Source: CAYZMS01 sp964479625
GTDB taxonomy: Bacteria; Bacteroidota; Bacteroidia; Chitinophagales; Saprospiraceae
Length of the DNA: 64,000 nucleotides
Assembly: GCA_964479625.1 (NCBI GenBank)
Contig: CAYZMS010000014.1
Span: 1 to 64,000 of the forward strand
Direction: 5' to 3'
Shown: positions 41,565 to 51,021 of the stretch, one piece after another
Numbering within the stretch: the first letter of the stretch is position 1
Layout of the letters: the number at the start of each line of letters is the position of its first letter
Made by a program: the position numbers and the translations under genes
Notes under the pieces: model-generated
What the model was told of the DNA's origin: nothing
Databases searched by the model: none
What the model saw: the letters and a program-made list of their open reading frames with translations, nothing else

Positions 41565-41596
41565 AAGGGGTTTTCGGATAGTTCCGAAAACCCCTT
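41565..41596. terminator. Strong terminator hairpin after the fatty-acid hydroxylase gene
   Basis: A perfect 14-bp stem, AAGGGGTTTTCGGA (41565-41578) with TCCGAAAACCCCTT (41583-41596), and a 4-nt loop. It lies 39 bp downstream of the hydroxylase stop on the minus strand and separates it from the barrel genes. Confidence 0.75.
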
Positions 41597-41635
41597 TCAA
41601 GTGAAAAAGGTATTTTATGTTTTAAAGATCAGGTC

Positions 41636-42313
41636 TTATCTTGGATCGATCCACCCGCCTTTCACTTCCACCGATTTATTTACCTTTTTTTCCGGAAGAG
41701 TGCGGAAGACATAGTCCCACAGTGGAGAAGAAACTCCAAATAAGGAATTAGGGTCGCTGTAATGGTGAATGGCGTGGTTGGTCCATAATGCCCGGAAAAA
41801 GTTATTGGGCGCCTTGAACATATGCACAACGTAGTGAACCAACAGGTAACTGGCGTACCCCACCAGGAATCCGGCTAAAAAAGAAAATGCATAATCACCC
41901 ATTAAAAGGCGGAAAATACCTAACAGAACGGTACCTACAATAATGCTAAGGGCAGGAGGCATTGCTAGCCTCTGTTTGTCTCGTGGAAAATCATGGTGAA
42001 TTCCATGCATCGTATAAGACATTTTTTTCCGCCATTCCGAATTGGGGACCATGTGGTAAATCCCGCGATGCACGCTATATTCTGCCAGTGTGAAGGCCAG
42101 CCAGCCGCCGAAAAACAGGCCGACAACCTGCAGGTTGGTAAGTGCTGTGGCTACTTTGGTGTAGTACAGGAGTCCTGCAGCGTAAATAAAGAATAAACTA
42201 ACGGGGATAGCTATGTGAGTGCGGGTCAGTGCGTCCAAAAATTTATTTTGGAACAGCTTGGGCGATTCGTTATGGTTATTGGAAACGAAATGATGGTGCT
42301 TGGTTCCTTCCAT
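41636..42313 (-). CDS. Fatty acid hydroxylase / sterol desaturase family membrane protein
   Basis: 225 residues from the ATG at 42313. About four membrane helices carry the histidine clusters of the di-iron hydroxylase superfamily: HRGIYH, HGIHHDFPRD, HYVVH and NHAIHHYSD. It therefore probably hydroxylates a fatty acyl chain, sphingolipid or carotenoid in the membrane; the exact substrate is not determined. Single gene with a strong terminator. Confidence 0.9.
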   Translation of the reverse strand: MEGTKHHHFVSNNHNESPKLFQNKFLDALTRTHIAIPVSLFFIYAAGLLYYTKVATALTNLQVVGLFFGGWLAFTLAEYSVHRGIYHMVPNSEWRKKMSYTMHGIHHDFPRDKQRLAMPPALSIIVGTVLLGIFRLLMGDYAFSFLAGFLVGYASYLLVHYVVHMFKAPNNFFRALWTNHAIHHYSDPNSLFGVSSPLWDYVFRTLPEKKVNKSVEVKGGWIDPR

Positions 42314-42394
42314 GGCTTTTATTTTTAAAGGTATTATAAGCTTTTCTGACAAGCTAACGAATGAGCTTTTTTTACAAAATGGTGAAAAACCACC

Positions 42395-43528
42395 TTAGAT
42401 GCCAAAAGTCTCCCGGTACTGCCGTAGGTACTTTTTGTATTTCATACGGTAGGTTCTGTAGTAGGTTTTATATCTTTTTCTCATAGCTTCATAAGAGCTG
42501 GAAGCTCCTGTAGTATCATTTGGAGCAGCAGCGGCGGGCTGTTGTTCCCAGTCTTCAAGAAACCCATTTTGGCGCATCCAGTCATCGTTATACACCTTGC
42601 CCAGGTAGCGGGTCCCGTGGTCAGGGAACAATACTACGACCACATCAGTTGGCTTAAAGGTATCCTTGATCTGGAAAACCCCTTGCATGGCAGCCCCGGC
42701 AGAGTAGCCTACTAACAGACCTTCTTTGGATGCGAGCTCCCTTGTCCGGATGGCACTTTCTTTATCCCGGACCTTTATAAATTCATCGATCAGGCCGAAG
42801 TCGACATTATCCGGAATGATATTTTTCCCGAGGCCTTCCACCTTGTAGGAATAGATCTCATTGGGGTCGAACTTGCCGGTCGCCCAGTATTTTCCCAGGA
42901 CAGATCCATAAGCGTCAATCGCAATGATCTTAATATCGGGATTTTGCTCTTTCAGGTAACGGGCAGTACCTGAAAGGGTACCTCCAGTTCCGGCACAACA
43001 AACGTAATGGGTTATTTTTCCTTCAGTCTGTTCCCAAATTTCCGGCCCTGTTGTATGGTAGTGTGCCAGCGGGTTGTCAGGGTTAAAGTTTTGCCCTAGA
43101 TAAAAAGAATTAGGGACCTCCATGGCCAGTTTTTCCGCCCGGGAATAGTAAGAGCGGGGGTCATCAGGCTTGACGTCAGCAGGGCAAACAATGACCTTTG
43201 CACCCAAAGCCCGCAGCAGCGAAAGCTTTTCCTGAGAAGCCTTACTGGTAACTGTTAGAATACAACGATACCCTTTTAGAGCACTCACCATAGCCAGGCT
43301 AAAGCCAGTGTTTCCGGAGGTGGCCTCGATGATGGTGCCTCCGGGTTTTAGAAAACCCTTTTTTTCGGCTTGCTCCACCATATAAAGAGCAATACGATCC
43401 TTTGCCGATTGCCCCGGATTATAGGCTTCTACCTTTCCAAAAACAGTGGCAGGGATGGTGGAGCCGATCCGGCTTAATTTTATCAAAGGGGTATTGCCAA
43501 TGGTTTGCAGCACATTTTCGTAGTACAT
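42395..43528 (-). CDS. Pyridoxal-phosphate cysteine synthase / cystathionine beta-synthase-type enzyme
   Basis: 377 residues. The core has the PLP lysine in GQSAKDRIALYM (near residue 42), SGNTGFSLA, and the phosphate-binding GTGGTLSGTARYL loop. Length and motifs favour a cystathionine beta-synthase-like enzyme without the CBS regulatory pair; O-acetylserine sulfhydrylase activity cannot be excluded. After the core come a Pro/Ala/Thr linker and an unusual 28-residue tail rich in tyrosine, lysine and arginine (RYKTYYRTYRMKYKKYLRQY). The gene has a long upstream region with hairpins. Confidence 0.88.
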   Translation of the reverse strand: MYYENVLQTIGNTPLIKLSRIGSTIPATVFGKVEAYNPGQSAKDRIALYMVEQAEKKGFLKPGGTIIEATSGNTGFSLAMVSALKGYRCILTVTSKASQEKLSLLRALGAKVIVCPADVKPDDPRSYYSRAEKLAMEVPNSFYLGQNFNPDNPLAHYHTTGPEIWEQTEGKITHYVCCAGTGGTLSGTARYLKEQNPDIKIIAIDAYGSVLGKYWATGKFDPNEIYSYKVEGLGKNIIPDNVDFGLIDEFIKVRDKESAIRTRELASKEGLLVGYSAGAAMQGVFQIKDTFKPTDVVVVLFPDHGTRYLGKVYNDDWMRQNGFLEDWEQQPAAAAPNDTTGASSSYEAMRKRYKTYYRTYRMKYKKYLRQYRETFGI

Positions 43529-43898
43529 AAGCTACGCTTTAGTTAAGGTTGATGGAGAATCATACTGCTCTTTAGACGCGAAAATTTTTGCGATGGGACA
43601 ATTTTAGGGCATGAAACCCTAAGAATCTGCTCTAAACAGCAGATAATCCAGGTTTCAGAAAAAAAACTTTTTAAAACTCTTGTTTTTATTTTCAACTGCA
43701 ATAATACTAACAAGCTACAAATTTGGCAAGTAAAATCTTTTCCTCCAAATACGAGACCCAAGTTTGCAGCCGGTTGATTTACAGGCAGAACCCTTTTGAA
43801 TGGTGGAACTTAACTAATACTTAAACCTACAAGTTTTAACCCGGTAAAGGCTTTATTTAATTTACCTTATTGTAATCAAACCGTGGATTTCTCTGAAT
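43529..43898. other. 370-bp intergenic region with structured leader of the cysteine/cystathionine synthase gene
   Basis: No gene is supported here. On the minus strand the leader holds hairpins AGCAGA/TCTGCT (43643-43638 with 43631-43626) and TTAGGG/CCCTAA (43622-43617 with 43609-43604), plus a near-palindromic GCAAAAATTTTCGC. It could carry a cis-regulatory RNA or an attenuator, but no known riboswitch motif was recognised. The half nearest 43898 is AT-rich and probably holds the Nudix promoter. Confidence 0.35.
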
Positions 43899-44324
43899 AT
43901 GGCAAAAAACCAAATCTCCCTTAAGGCGCGACTCATTCTCTATGATCGGGGAGAGATCCTTTTGCTTCGTCAAACCAAACCCAATGGAGGAAATTATTCC
44001 CTGGTAGGAGGAACGGTCGAATCATATGAAACCGCTCGCATTTCCCTGATCCGGGAAAGCTTTGAAGAAGCCGGCGTGATCCTGGAAGAAAAAGACCTTC
44101 GGTTGGTCCATGTACTGCATAAGGTGAAGAACGACAGCCACCGGATGGTACTTTATTTCAAGGCTTTTCGGTGGTCGGGCGAATTAAAAGCCCGGGAAAA
44201 GAAAAAATTTAAAAAGGTAGAATGGTTCGCTCTGGGAGAATTACCTCCCAACCTGACCAGTACCGTGCATCATGTCCTAAACCAGTATCGTAAAGGTATT
44301 TTCTATTCTGAATTATTAGGCTGA
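43899..44324 (+). CDS. NUDIX hydrolase
   Basis: 141 residues. The Nudix box is present as GTVESYETARISLIRESFEEAG (read in two overlapping parts: G-x5-E and RE-x2-EE-x-G), with a serine in one normally hydrophobic place. This fold hydrolyses nucleoside diphosphates linked to another group and similar pyrophosphates; the substrate is unknown. It lies alone between divergent and downstream genes. Confidence 0.88.
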   Translation: MAKNQISLKARLILYDRGEILLLRQTKPNGGNYSLVGGTVESYETARISLIRESFEEAGVILEEKDLRLVHVLHKVKNDSHRMVLYFKAFRWSGELKAREKKKFKKVEWFALGELPPNLTSTVHHVLNQYRKGIFYSELLG

Positions 44325-44436
44325 ACCAATGTACCACTCGCAACTTTTCTTGAGTCTGCATTTTTTTCCAATTTTGACTACAGCCCTTCGCTTCCTTTTC
44401 CAGTAAAAATATTCTAATTTTATTGCCAAAAACCGA

Positions 44437-44880
44437 ATGAAAGCATCTGCCTTCCTAACAGGGCTAGTGGTTATCTTAACCCTGACATCCTGTAAAACCA
44501 AAACCTATACTCGCCAGGAATTACCCGATTTACAATTACAATTTGGTAATGGAGGCGGATTCGTCGGAACCAATAATGAATATATTCTTCTAGAGAACGG
44601 AAGGGTTTTAGAACAGCCCGAGGGAAGAGACACCCTAATTTTGATCACCGGACTGAAGGGTTCCTCTGCAAAGCAGTTGTTCCAAAAAGCCAGCGAATTA
44701 GACATTTCGAACATGGACTACGAGGAACCTGGAAATTTGTTCCAATTTTTACGATTGAAAACAGAAGATGGCACTATCGGGCAGGCGGTTTGGGACCCCG
44801 CCCAAGGTGCTCCAAGTACCGAAATTAACGATCTGTATAACGCATTAATGCAAATGCTGGATCAGGGAACCGCTCCATAA
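44437..44880 (+). CDS. Putative lipoprotein of unknown function
   Basis: 147 residues. The signal peptide ends in a lipobox LTSC (cysteine about residue 19). The mature part starts KTKTYTRQELPDLQLQFGNGGGFVG and continues as a small beta-rich domain (NNEYILLENGRVLEQPEGRDTL). No family is named with confidence. It is 41 bp upstream of the M4 protease start, so it may be co-transcribed with it. Confidence 0.75.
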   Translation: MKASAFLTGLVVILTLTSCKTKTYTRQELPDLQLQFGNGGGFVGTNNEYILLENGRVLEQPEGRDTLILITGLKGSSAKQLFQKASELDISNMDYEEPGNLFQFLRLKTEDGTIGQAVWDPAQGAPSTEINDLYNALMQMLDQGTAP

Positions 44881-44921
44881 GTAGCGGAAATTTGCTAACC
44901 TATTTTTTAAATAAAGCAATA

Positions 44922-47900
44922 ATGAAAAGAAGAAATTCTACACTAATTCTTTTAACGTTCATTTTAGGTTTCAGCCAATCGGCTTTTACTCAAAAAAGCA
45001 GCATTAGCCAGGAACCTGCTTTGGTCAGATCTATAGGCCTTGGAATCCCTCCTGCTAATAATCGTTTGCCACAAACAGGTGATTTTGAAGCATTCCATTC
45101 TTTATCCCTGACAGCAGGTGTACCTGTTGGGAAAAAGATCCTAGCCACAGGGAAGGACGGCCTTCCCATTGCTATTTCCGGGAGTCTGTCTTCTGAATTG
45201 GGAAGCCAGCTGCGGTCTGCTGCACCGGAAGAGTTGGCTCAGGCTTACCTGTATGAGGTGGAGCAAAACCTGCAGATACAAGACGCCCTGGATGAATTTC
45301 GGGTACGTTCCATCGAAACGGATCAATTGGGACAGACCCATATCCGAATGGATCAATACTACAAAGGAGTACAAGTGTATGGTAGTGAATTGATCGTACA
45401 CCTGAAAAATGACCGCCCTTTTTTCCTGAATGGCCGCTCCTTTCCAACTCCAAAGCTGGAATCTGTAGATCCTTCCATTACCAGGGAAGAAGCCTATGAG
45501 CAGGCAAAAAAGGATATGGCTCGTTATACCGCATTTAGATCCATACCTGAAGCGCTTGCTCCAAAGGTCGATGACCCTAAATTGGTCATCCTGCCCGAGC
45601 ATGGGGGGGAGCAAACCAGCCGGTTGGTGTACGAAGTAGTGGTGATGCCAAACCCAACGAATAACTGGAAGTACTTCATTGATGCTCAGACTGGTGCGGT
45701 AATAGACAAGTTTAACCAGGTTTGTCAGGTTCACTACCATGCTCACGGAGAGCATGAAACCGGAGTACATGTTCCTCATGCTACCATAGAAACCCCAGAA
45801 CTTCCTGCATTTTCAGCAGGAGAACTGGATGGGCCTTTTACGGCTCAAGGCACGGATCTGGGCGGTGTCAATCGTTCCCTGAATGTTTATGAAACCCAGG
45901 GTGTTTTGCTGATGCTGGATGTTACCCGGCCTATGTTCAACGCAGCTCAATCCAACTTGCCAAATGATCCTACCGGGGCCATCTGGACCGTTGATGGTGG
46001 TAGCAACAGCCCTCAGAACAATAATTTTGGTATCCGGCACTTGGTTTCCGAATCGGCCACCTGGAATGATCCCATTGCTGTTTCTGCTCATTACAATGCG
46101 GGGATCGCTTACGAATACTATGCTAATACCTTCAATCGTAATGCCATTGACGGCCGTGGAGGCACTATCCTTTCCATCATTAATATTACCGAACCGAATG
46201 GCACGGGAATGGATAACGCCTTCTGGAATGGACAGGCCATGTTTTATGGTAATGGGGCTCAGGCTTTCTTACCCCTGGCTGGTGCTTTGGATGTTGCCGG
46301 GCACGAAATGTCCCATGGCGTTATTCAGAATACCGCCAACCTGGAGTACCGCAATGAATCAGGCGCCTTGAATGAATCCTTTGCAGATATATTTGGTGCA
46401 ATGATGGACCGGGAAGACTGGAAAATGGGGGAGGAGGTTGTTCGTCGTAACGCTTTCCCTACGGGCGCTCTTCGCGACTTATCCAACCCTAATAATGGGG
46501 GGAACCGCCTGGGAGATCCAGGATGGCAACCGGCAAGCGTTAATGAACAATACTTCGGGTCTCAGGATAATGGCGGTGTACATATCAATAGCGGTATCCC
46601 TAATCATGCCTTCTATTTGTTTGCTACCGAGGTAGGAAGAGACATAGCTGAGCAGGTTTTTTACCGCGCCTTGAGCAATTACCTGACCCGTTCTTCACAA
46701 TTTACCGACCTGCGTATTGCAGTGGTTAAATCCATTGAAGACTTATATCCTTCTCAAGCCCAGCAACTCATTGGTGCTGCCGCAACCGCTTTCGACCAGG
46801 TAGGCATCGATGGCCCTGGCGGAAATTACGAGGAGGACCTGGAGGTGAATACAGGTACGGAGTTTATGATTCTTACCGGTGCAGACAACGCTCAGGATAC
46901 CAGTAGCTTGAATGTCGTGAACCCCCGTACTGGTGATTTCATCTCCGTTCCCCTGGGAGGAGGTAACGGCATTAATACCCTGAGCCAGCCCAGCATAACA
47001 GATGATGGGGAACTGGTGGTTTATGTCGGACAGGATAGGCATATTTACATAGTTCAATTGCAAAATGGTCAACTGGTGGAAGGCCCCTTACAAATTTCCA
47101 CTGCCCCCGAATGGAGAAGGGTTGTCGTTTCCAAAGATGGAAGCCGTTTAGCCGCAGTAACCCGCCAACGGGAACCGGTGATCCATCTGTTCGACTTCAC
47201 TGGAGAGCAGGTTCAACAAAAGGCTTTTGAGCTATTTAATCCAACCACTGCACCTGATAATCAGCAACGTACCTCTGACGTCGAATTCGCCGATGCTATG
47301 GAATTCAGTCCTGATGGGCAATATGTCATTTACGATGCGAATAATGTAATTCCCTCTTTCTTCGGAAATGATGTTGAATATTTTGATGTAGGCATTCTAG
47401 AAGTATGGGATAATAATTTGGGTACTTTTGCTGAGGGACAAATCCTGAAAGTATTTGGCAATATCGAAGAAGGGTTGGCTGTGGGTAACCCTGCGCTTTC
47501 GAAAAACTCCCCCTATATTTTCACCGTAGATGTACTGGACCAGACCAATGGCGAGTCCTTCATTTTAGGGGTCAATTTTGAAACGGGAGAGATTGGAGGG
47601 ATTCACCAGAACCCGAATAATGTCATTCACTACGGGAACTATTCTCCGGATGATCAATTTGTTTCTTATACCACCACTTCGGGAGGTGTCCCTGCTATTG
47701 CAGCTATTCAGCTGGCGGAGGACAAGATCAATGCTGCAAATGGCGCTCAGGAGCAACTGTTGTTTACGGGGGCTCGATGGCCCGTTTGGTATGCGCAGGG
47801 AGAGCGTTCTCTGGTCGTGGATACCGATGAGACCAGCCTCAATGGCAGTCCGGTACAGGTAATGCCTAATCCTTTTCAGGATGCCCTACGGGTACAATGG

Positions 47901-48095
47901 GAACAGGAGGGTGCTCAGCAAGGCTTTATTCAGGTTTTCGATATGTTCGGGCGGTCGGTATACCGCGAACAAAGCCAACTGGCAGCCGGCCTCCAAACTA
48001 TCGAATTGCCTTTGAATGATTTACCTGCCGGAACTTACCTGATGAATATCCGGGTGGCAGGTGACCAGGTGAGCAGAAAGATCGTTAAGCAGTAG
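44922..48095 (+). CDS. Secreted M4-family (thermolysin-like) metalloprotease with beta-propeller region and T9SS tail
   Basis: 1057 residues from the ATG at 44922. Order: signal peptide (about 1-23), FTP/PepSY-type propeptide (to about 240), M4 catalytic domain with VAGHEMSHGV (zinc histidines, about 460) and the third ligand in NESFADIFGA (about 482), a helical C-domain with NSGIPNHAFYL, then about 300 residues of WD40/TolB-like repeats (TDDGELVVYVGQDRHIYIV, FSPDGQYVIYDA). The end is a T9SS type A sorting domain (VMPNPFQDALRVQW, then IQVFDMFGRSVYRE). It is exported and probably degrades extracellular protein. Confidence 0.95.
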   Translation: MKRRNSTLILLTFILGFSQSAFTQKSSISQEPALVRSIGLGIPPANNRLPQTGDFEAFHSLSLTAGVPVGKKILATGKDGLPIAISGSLSSELGSQLRSAAPEELAQAYLYEVEQNLQIQDALDEFRVRSIETDQLGQTHIRMDQYYKGVQVYGSELIVHLKNDRPFFLNGRSFPTPKLESVDPSITREEAYEQAKKDMARYTAFRSIPEALAPKVDDPKLVILPEHGGEQTSRLVYEVVVMPNPTNNWKYFIDAQTGAVIDKFNQVCQVHYHAHGEHETGVHVPHATIETPELPAFSAGELDGPFTAQGTDLGGVNRSLNVYETQGVLLMLDVTRPMFNAAQSNLPNDPTGAIWTVDGGSNSPQNNNFGIRHLVSESATWNDPIAVSAHYNAGIAYEYYANTFNRNAIDGRGGTILSIINITEPNGTGMDNAFWNGQAMFYGNGAQAFLPLAGALDVAGHEMSHGVIQNTANLEYRNESGALNESFADIFGAMMDREDWKMGEEVVRRNAFPTGALRDLSNPNNGGNRLGDPGWQPASVNEQYFGSQDNGGVHINSGIPNHAFYLFATEVGRDIAEQVFYRALSNYLTRSSQFTDLRIAVVKSIEDLYPSQAQQLIGAAATAFDQVGIDGPGGNYEEDLEVNTGTEFMILTGADNAQDTSSLNVVNPRTGDFISVPLGGGNGINTLSQPSITDDGELVVYVGQDRHIYIVQLQNGQLVEGPLQISTAPEWRRVVVSKDGSRLAAVTRQREPVIHLFDFTGEQVQQKAFELFNPTTAPDNQQRTSDVEFADAMEFSPDGQYVIYDANNVIPSFFGNDVEYFDVGILEVWDNNLGTFAEGQILKVFGNIEEGLAVGNPALSKNSPYIFTVDVLDQTNGESFILGVNFETGEIGGIHQNPNNVIHYGNYSPDDQFVSYTTTSGGVPAIAAIQLAEDKINAANGAQEQLLFTGARWPVWYAQGERSLVVDTDETSLNGSPVQVMPNPFQDALRVQWEQEGAQQGFIQVFDMFGRSVYREQSQLAAGLQTIELPLNDLPAGTYLMNIRVAGDQVSRKIVKQ

Positions 48096-48114
48096 GCTAG
48101 TTTGTAGTCATTCC

Positions 48115-48140
48115 GGTTAGCGAACTTCAGTTCGCTAACC
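48115..48140. terminator. Hairpin after the M4 protease
   Basis: GGTTAGCGAAC (48115-48125) pairs perfectly with GTTCGCTAACC (48130-48140) across TTCA. It lies 20 bp after the protease stop, with no T-run; a second hairpin follows. Confidence 0.55.
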
Positions 48141-48157
48141 TGTGTACCAATAATCTC

Positions 48158-48202
48158 AAATAATAGAGCCGAAACAGCATCCCTGTTTCGGCTCTATTAT
48201 TT
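48158..48202. terminator. Bidirectional terminator between the M4 protease and signal peptidase genes
   Basis: A perfect 20-bp stem, 48158-48177 with 48183-48202, and a 5-nt loop. The A-rich and T-rich ends of the stem supply a T-run on both strands. It lies between convergent genes, so it can end both transcripts. Confidence 0.85.
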
Positions 48203-48219
48203 ACCACCGGTATTGCGGC

Positions 48220-49830
48220 TTAACGTTTATCCGCGCTGGAGAAGATCCGTTTCCAGTTGATGCCTTTAGCGATATTCCCTTCCTTTGTGGAGAACCATAT
48301 AAATAAAGGTTTTCCGACAATATGCGTTTCCGGTACATAACCCCAGATACGGGCATCTTCTGAATTGTGGCGGTTGTCTCCCATCATCCAGTAATAATCC
48401 AGTTTAAAGGTATAAGAGTCGGCCGGTTGGCCGTTGATGAAGATCTTTCCGTCCTTTTTTTCCAGTTCGTTATCCTCGTATACATTGATGATCCGTTCAT
48501 AGTAGGGCATATTCTGAGGGGTAAGTTGGACGGTCTCGCCGGCCTTGGGGATATAAATAGGACCGAAATTGTCCACTGACCAACCCTTTGTGATGGTAGG
48601 ATCACCTGGGAAGATGCGTCGGGGGTTATCATTAAACTGACCAATATCGATGGGGTGAATTAGGATCTCGGGATCTGAAGCTTTGATTTTGTCAATCTGT
48701 TCCTGGTTGAGAATAGCCCGTAGGGAATTTGGGGAAGGCTGCCCCAGCAGGTCACTTTGGTAAATGCCCCATTTGTCAAAATTCCGGGTGTTGATCAAGC
48801 CACCTCCGGGGTTTTGCAGCAAATAGATAAATTGCATGTACCTGGGGTTTTCAGCGGGTTCGCCATTTATGTAGACCTGACGGTCAATGATCTGCAGGCT
48901 ATCTCCCGGCAGGCCAACGCAGCGCTTGATATAATGATCTTTTTTGTCTACCGGGCGAGTAATTAACTTTACCCTACCCATATCCACGAGGCGCTTTTCC
49001 CGCTCTGGCATCAACCCTCGCTTATAGTCCTCTTGTGTCCAGACCCTGCCGGGGAAAACGTATACGCTATCCCCCACCGGCATATTAAAGACTACAGGGT
49101 CATTGTGGTCAATAGATTCTATTGCAGGTAAGCGCTTATATTCGAGTTGTGGTTTATCCAGATAGGATTTCCCTCCGACCACGGGAATACGGTTGTGCAA
49201 AAGGGGAATCATGGCAATGGTCTGAGGGGTGCGGATCCCGTAATGGGCTTTGCTGACAAAAAGATAATCCCCCACCAATAAAGAACCTTCCATGGAGGGA
49301 GTAGGGATCACATAGGCTTCGATCAGGAACATTCGAATGAAAGCTGCTGCAAAGACAGCAAAAATGATCGCCTCCGCCCACTCTCGAGTCTGCCCCTTTT
49401 TGTAGGGGTTATTGTCCTGAAGTTTTTTTAATTGTCGTTTATTGCCCTTCTCTACGGCTTCCTGTAGTTGTGCCTTATAGGCTTTTTCCTTTGGTACGGT
49501 TGGTCCGTCGTATTCTTCCTTCGAACTTAAGCCCAGATAGCCGAAAAATAAGGGGGTAGCGATCACGGCCAGCACACTATGCCAAAAACTGTATTTTTTG
49601 AAGGAACGCACCATTTCAATACTCATCCCTGCATAAATGAAAATATTGACGAGGGGGATCAGCAAAAACGCTGCATACCAGGCTTTTCGCCCGATGAGCT
49701 CCGTCCAGACTACAAAGTTGTATCCCGGAACTAACCCCTGCCAGCCGGGTTTCCCCGCCTTTTGAAATACAAAGTAGAGACTGATGCTTAGCAGGATATA
49801 GGCTGCCAAAAAGAACATTGTAAGGCCCAT
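48220..49830 (-). CDS. lepB: Signal peptidase I, long Bacteroidota type
   Basis: 536 residues from the ATG at 49830, much longer than the E. coli enzyme. Residues 1-120 hold three or four membrane helices of the DUF5684-like type. A charged linker follows, then another helix (about 150-165) before the S26 catalytic domain: PTPSMEGSLLVGDYLF (nucleophile serine about 180), DHYIKRCVGLPGD (general-base lysine about 304), and MMGDNRHNSEDARIWGYVPE near the end. It cleaves signal peptides at the inner membrane. An insert of about 100 residues sits between the two last motifs. Confidence 0.94.
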   Translation of the reverse strand: MGLTMFFLAAYILLSISLYFVFQKAGKPGWQGLVPGYNFVVWTELIGRKAWYAAFLLIPLVNIFIYAGMSIEMVRSFKKYSFWHSVLAVIATPLFFGYLGLSSKEEYDGPTVPKEKAYKAQLQEAVEKGNKRQLKKLQDNNPYKKGQTREWAEAIIFAVFAAAFIRMFLIEAYVIPTPSMEGSLLVGDYLFVSKAHYGIRTPQTIAMIPLLHNRIPVVGGKSYLDKPQLEYKRLPAIESIDHNDPVVFNMPVGDSVYVFPGRVWTQEDYKRGLMPEREKRLVDMGRVKLITRPVDKKDHYIKRCVGLPGDSLQIIDRQVYINGEPAENPRYMQFIYLLQNPGGGLINTRNFDKWGIYQSDLLGQPSPNSLRAILNQEQIDKIKASDPEILIHPIDIGQFNDNPRRIFPGDPTITKGWSVDNFGPIYIPKAGETVQLTPQNMPYYERIINVYEDNELEKKDGKIFINGQPADSYTFKLDYYWMMGDNRHNSEDARIWGYVPETHIVGKPLFIWFSTKEGNIAKGINWKRIFSSADKR

Positions 49831-49942
49831 CAATAATTGATTTAAGGAAAATGGAAAATCAGGGTAAAAGTAGGTGAAAATTAAAAAAGGAAAGGACTCC
49901 TTGGCTAAAAGTGGGGATATGGTCGACCAATTCTCGTTTTTT

Positions 49943-50290
49943 TCATTCTACTTCACCCTCTAAATAAAGCAGTTCGGCCTTTTTTTGATGGCTGAAATAT
50001 ACTTTGATCTTTCGACGAAAATAGCCCAATTTGCGGGCATGGAACTCCACATGAATGGTATCTGTTGCAGCGGGTGGAATACCTTCCAGCTTGAATTCCG
50101 GAGCTGTGCAGCCGCAGGAAGCTCTTACGTTATCTATATAAATCGTATCGGAATGCTGATTGACAAAGGGATAATAGTAGTCGGAAAAGCTGTCTTTGGA
50201 GACCAGACCGGCATCCTGCTCATTGCCATGAACCCAGTGAATGGCGCCCTGAAAGGAAAGCAGTAGTAGTATTGCGGAATAAAAGATCAT
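49943..50290 (-). CDS. DUF1573 domain protein
   Basis: 115 residues with a signal peptide. The ASCGCTAPEF motif, followed by PPAATDTIHVEFHARKLGYFRRKIKV, is typical of DUF1573, an immunoglobulin-like beta-sandwich found in exported Bacteroidota proteins. The role is unknown. It lies upstream of lepB on the same strand, 112 bp apart. Confidence 0.85.
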   Translation of the reverse strand: MIFYSAILLLLSFQGAIHWVHGNEQDAGLVSKDSFSDYYYPFVNQHSDTIYIDNVRASCGCTAPEFKLEGIPPAATDTIHVEFHARKLGYFRRKIKVYFSHQKKAELLYLEGEVE

Positions 50291-50352
50291 AGTGTGCAGG
50301 AAAAATAATGCTGCAATTGGTTAAGGTAGCAAGAGGTTGTCAAAAAGACCTT

Positions 50353-50832
50353 TTAGTCCTCTTCCGCATTCAACGTTATATCGCCTTCCTGGAGTATATC
50401 CCAGGTATGATCTGCCAGCATTTTAACCGTTGCAACAAAATGATAAGGAGGGTTGGGGCCCCACTCATCCGGTGCTACCATGGAAAGTACAAAACGCCCG
50501 TTGGCCCGCTGGAAAAGGTGGTAGGTGAACCCCACCAAAGGCTCGAAGTGCATCTCGGCCTGGTAAATGTTTTCACTGATCAAAACCCGCTTGCGTAAAG
50601 CCTTCGCCTGCTTAGCCAGCAATTCGAACTGTTTACGGAGCTGCTCCATTTGCATATCCGTTTGCTCATACATGGCCTGGACAGCACGTCCTTTTACCTT
50701 TCCCCGGTCGATCGGTTTTATCTCAACGCCACCCACAGTATGGGCATAAGGTAGGGTATGGGGGTTTGCGGCAATTTTATCCGCATCAATGGGATTGATA
50801 AAATCTGTATTTTTTCCTTTTTCTTCCGGCAT
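50353..50832 (-). CDS. DUF2452 domain protein
   Basis: 159 residues, cytoplasmic. The FINPIDADKIAANPHTLPYAHTVGG start, the helical MEQLRKQFELLAKQAKALRKR segment and AEMHFEPLVGFTYHLFQR match the DUF2452 family. Function unknown. Same strand as DUF1573 and lepB, with 62 bp to the next. Confidence 0.85.
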   Translation of the reverse strand: MPEEKGKNTDFINPIDADKIAANPHTLPYAHTVGGVEIKPIDRGKVKGRAVQAMYEQTDMQMEQLRKQFELLAKQAKALRKRVLISENIYQAEMHFEPLVGFTYHLFQRANGRFVLSMVAPDEWGPNPPYHFVATVKMLADHTWDILQEGDITLNAEED

Positions 50833-50906
50833 GCTGTAAAGTTACTATTTGTGGTACCTTACGAACCACGCAAAAGGCAATAAGTTTTCCGGAATATTTC
50901 TATAAC

Positions 50907-51015
50907 CGATAACTGATAAGCCGGCCTGAAGACTTAGTTTGCATTTTTTGCCTTGGAAAAGGCAATTTGCTTTCGACCGAAGTCTCGTATTCCGCCCATC
51001 ACTTATCAGTTATCG
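50907..51015. repeat. 109-bp element with perfect 14-bp terminal inverted repeats
   Basis: CGATAACTGATAAG (50907-50920) and CTTATCAGTTATCG (51002-51015) are perfect reverse complements. Inside, AGACTT/AAGTCT and TTGCCTT/AAGGCAA can pair, so the whole piece can fold into one long branched hairpin. It abuts the stop of the outer-membrane gene at 51022. It could be a terminator, a structured RNA, or a tiny non-autonomous mobile repeat; only one copy is seen here. Confidence 0.7.
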
Positions 51016-51021
51016 TACTGG

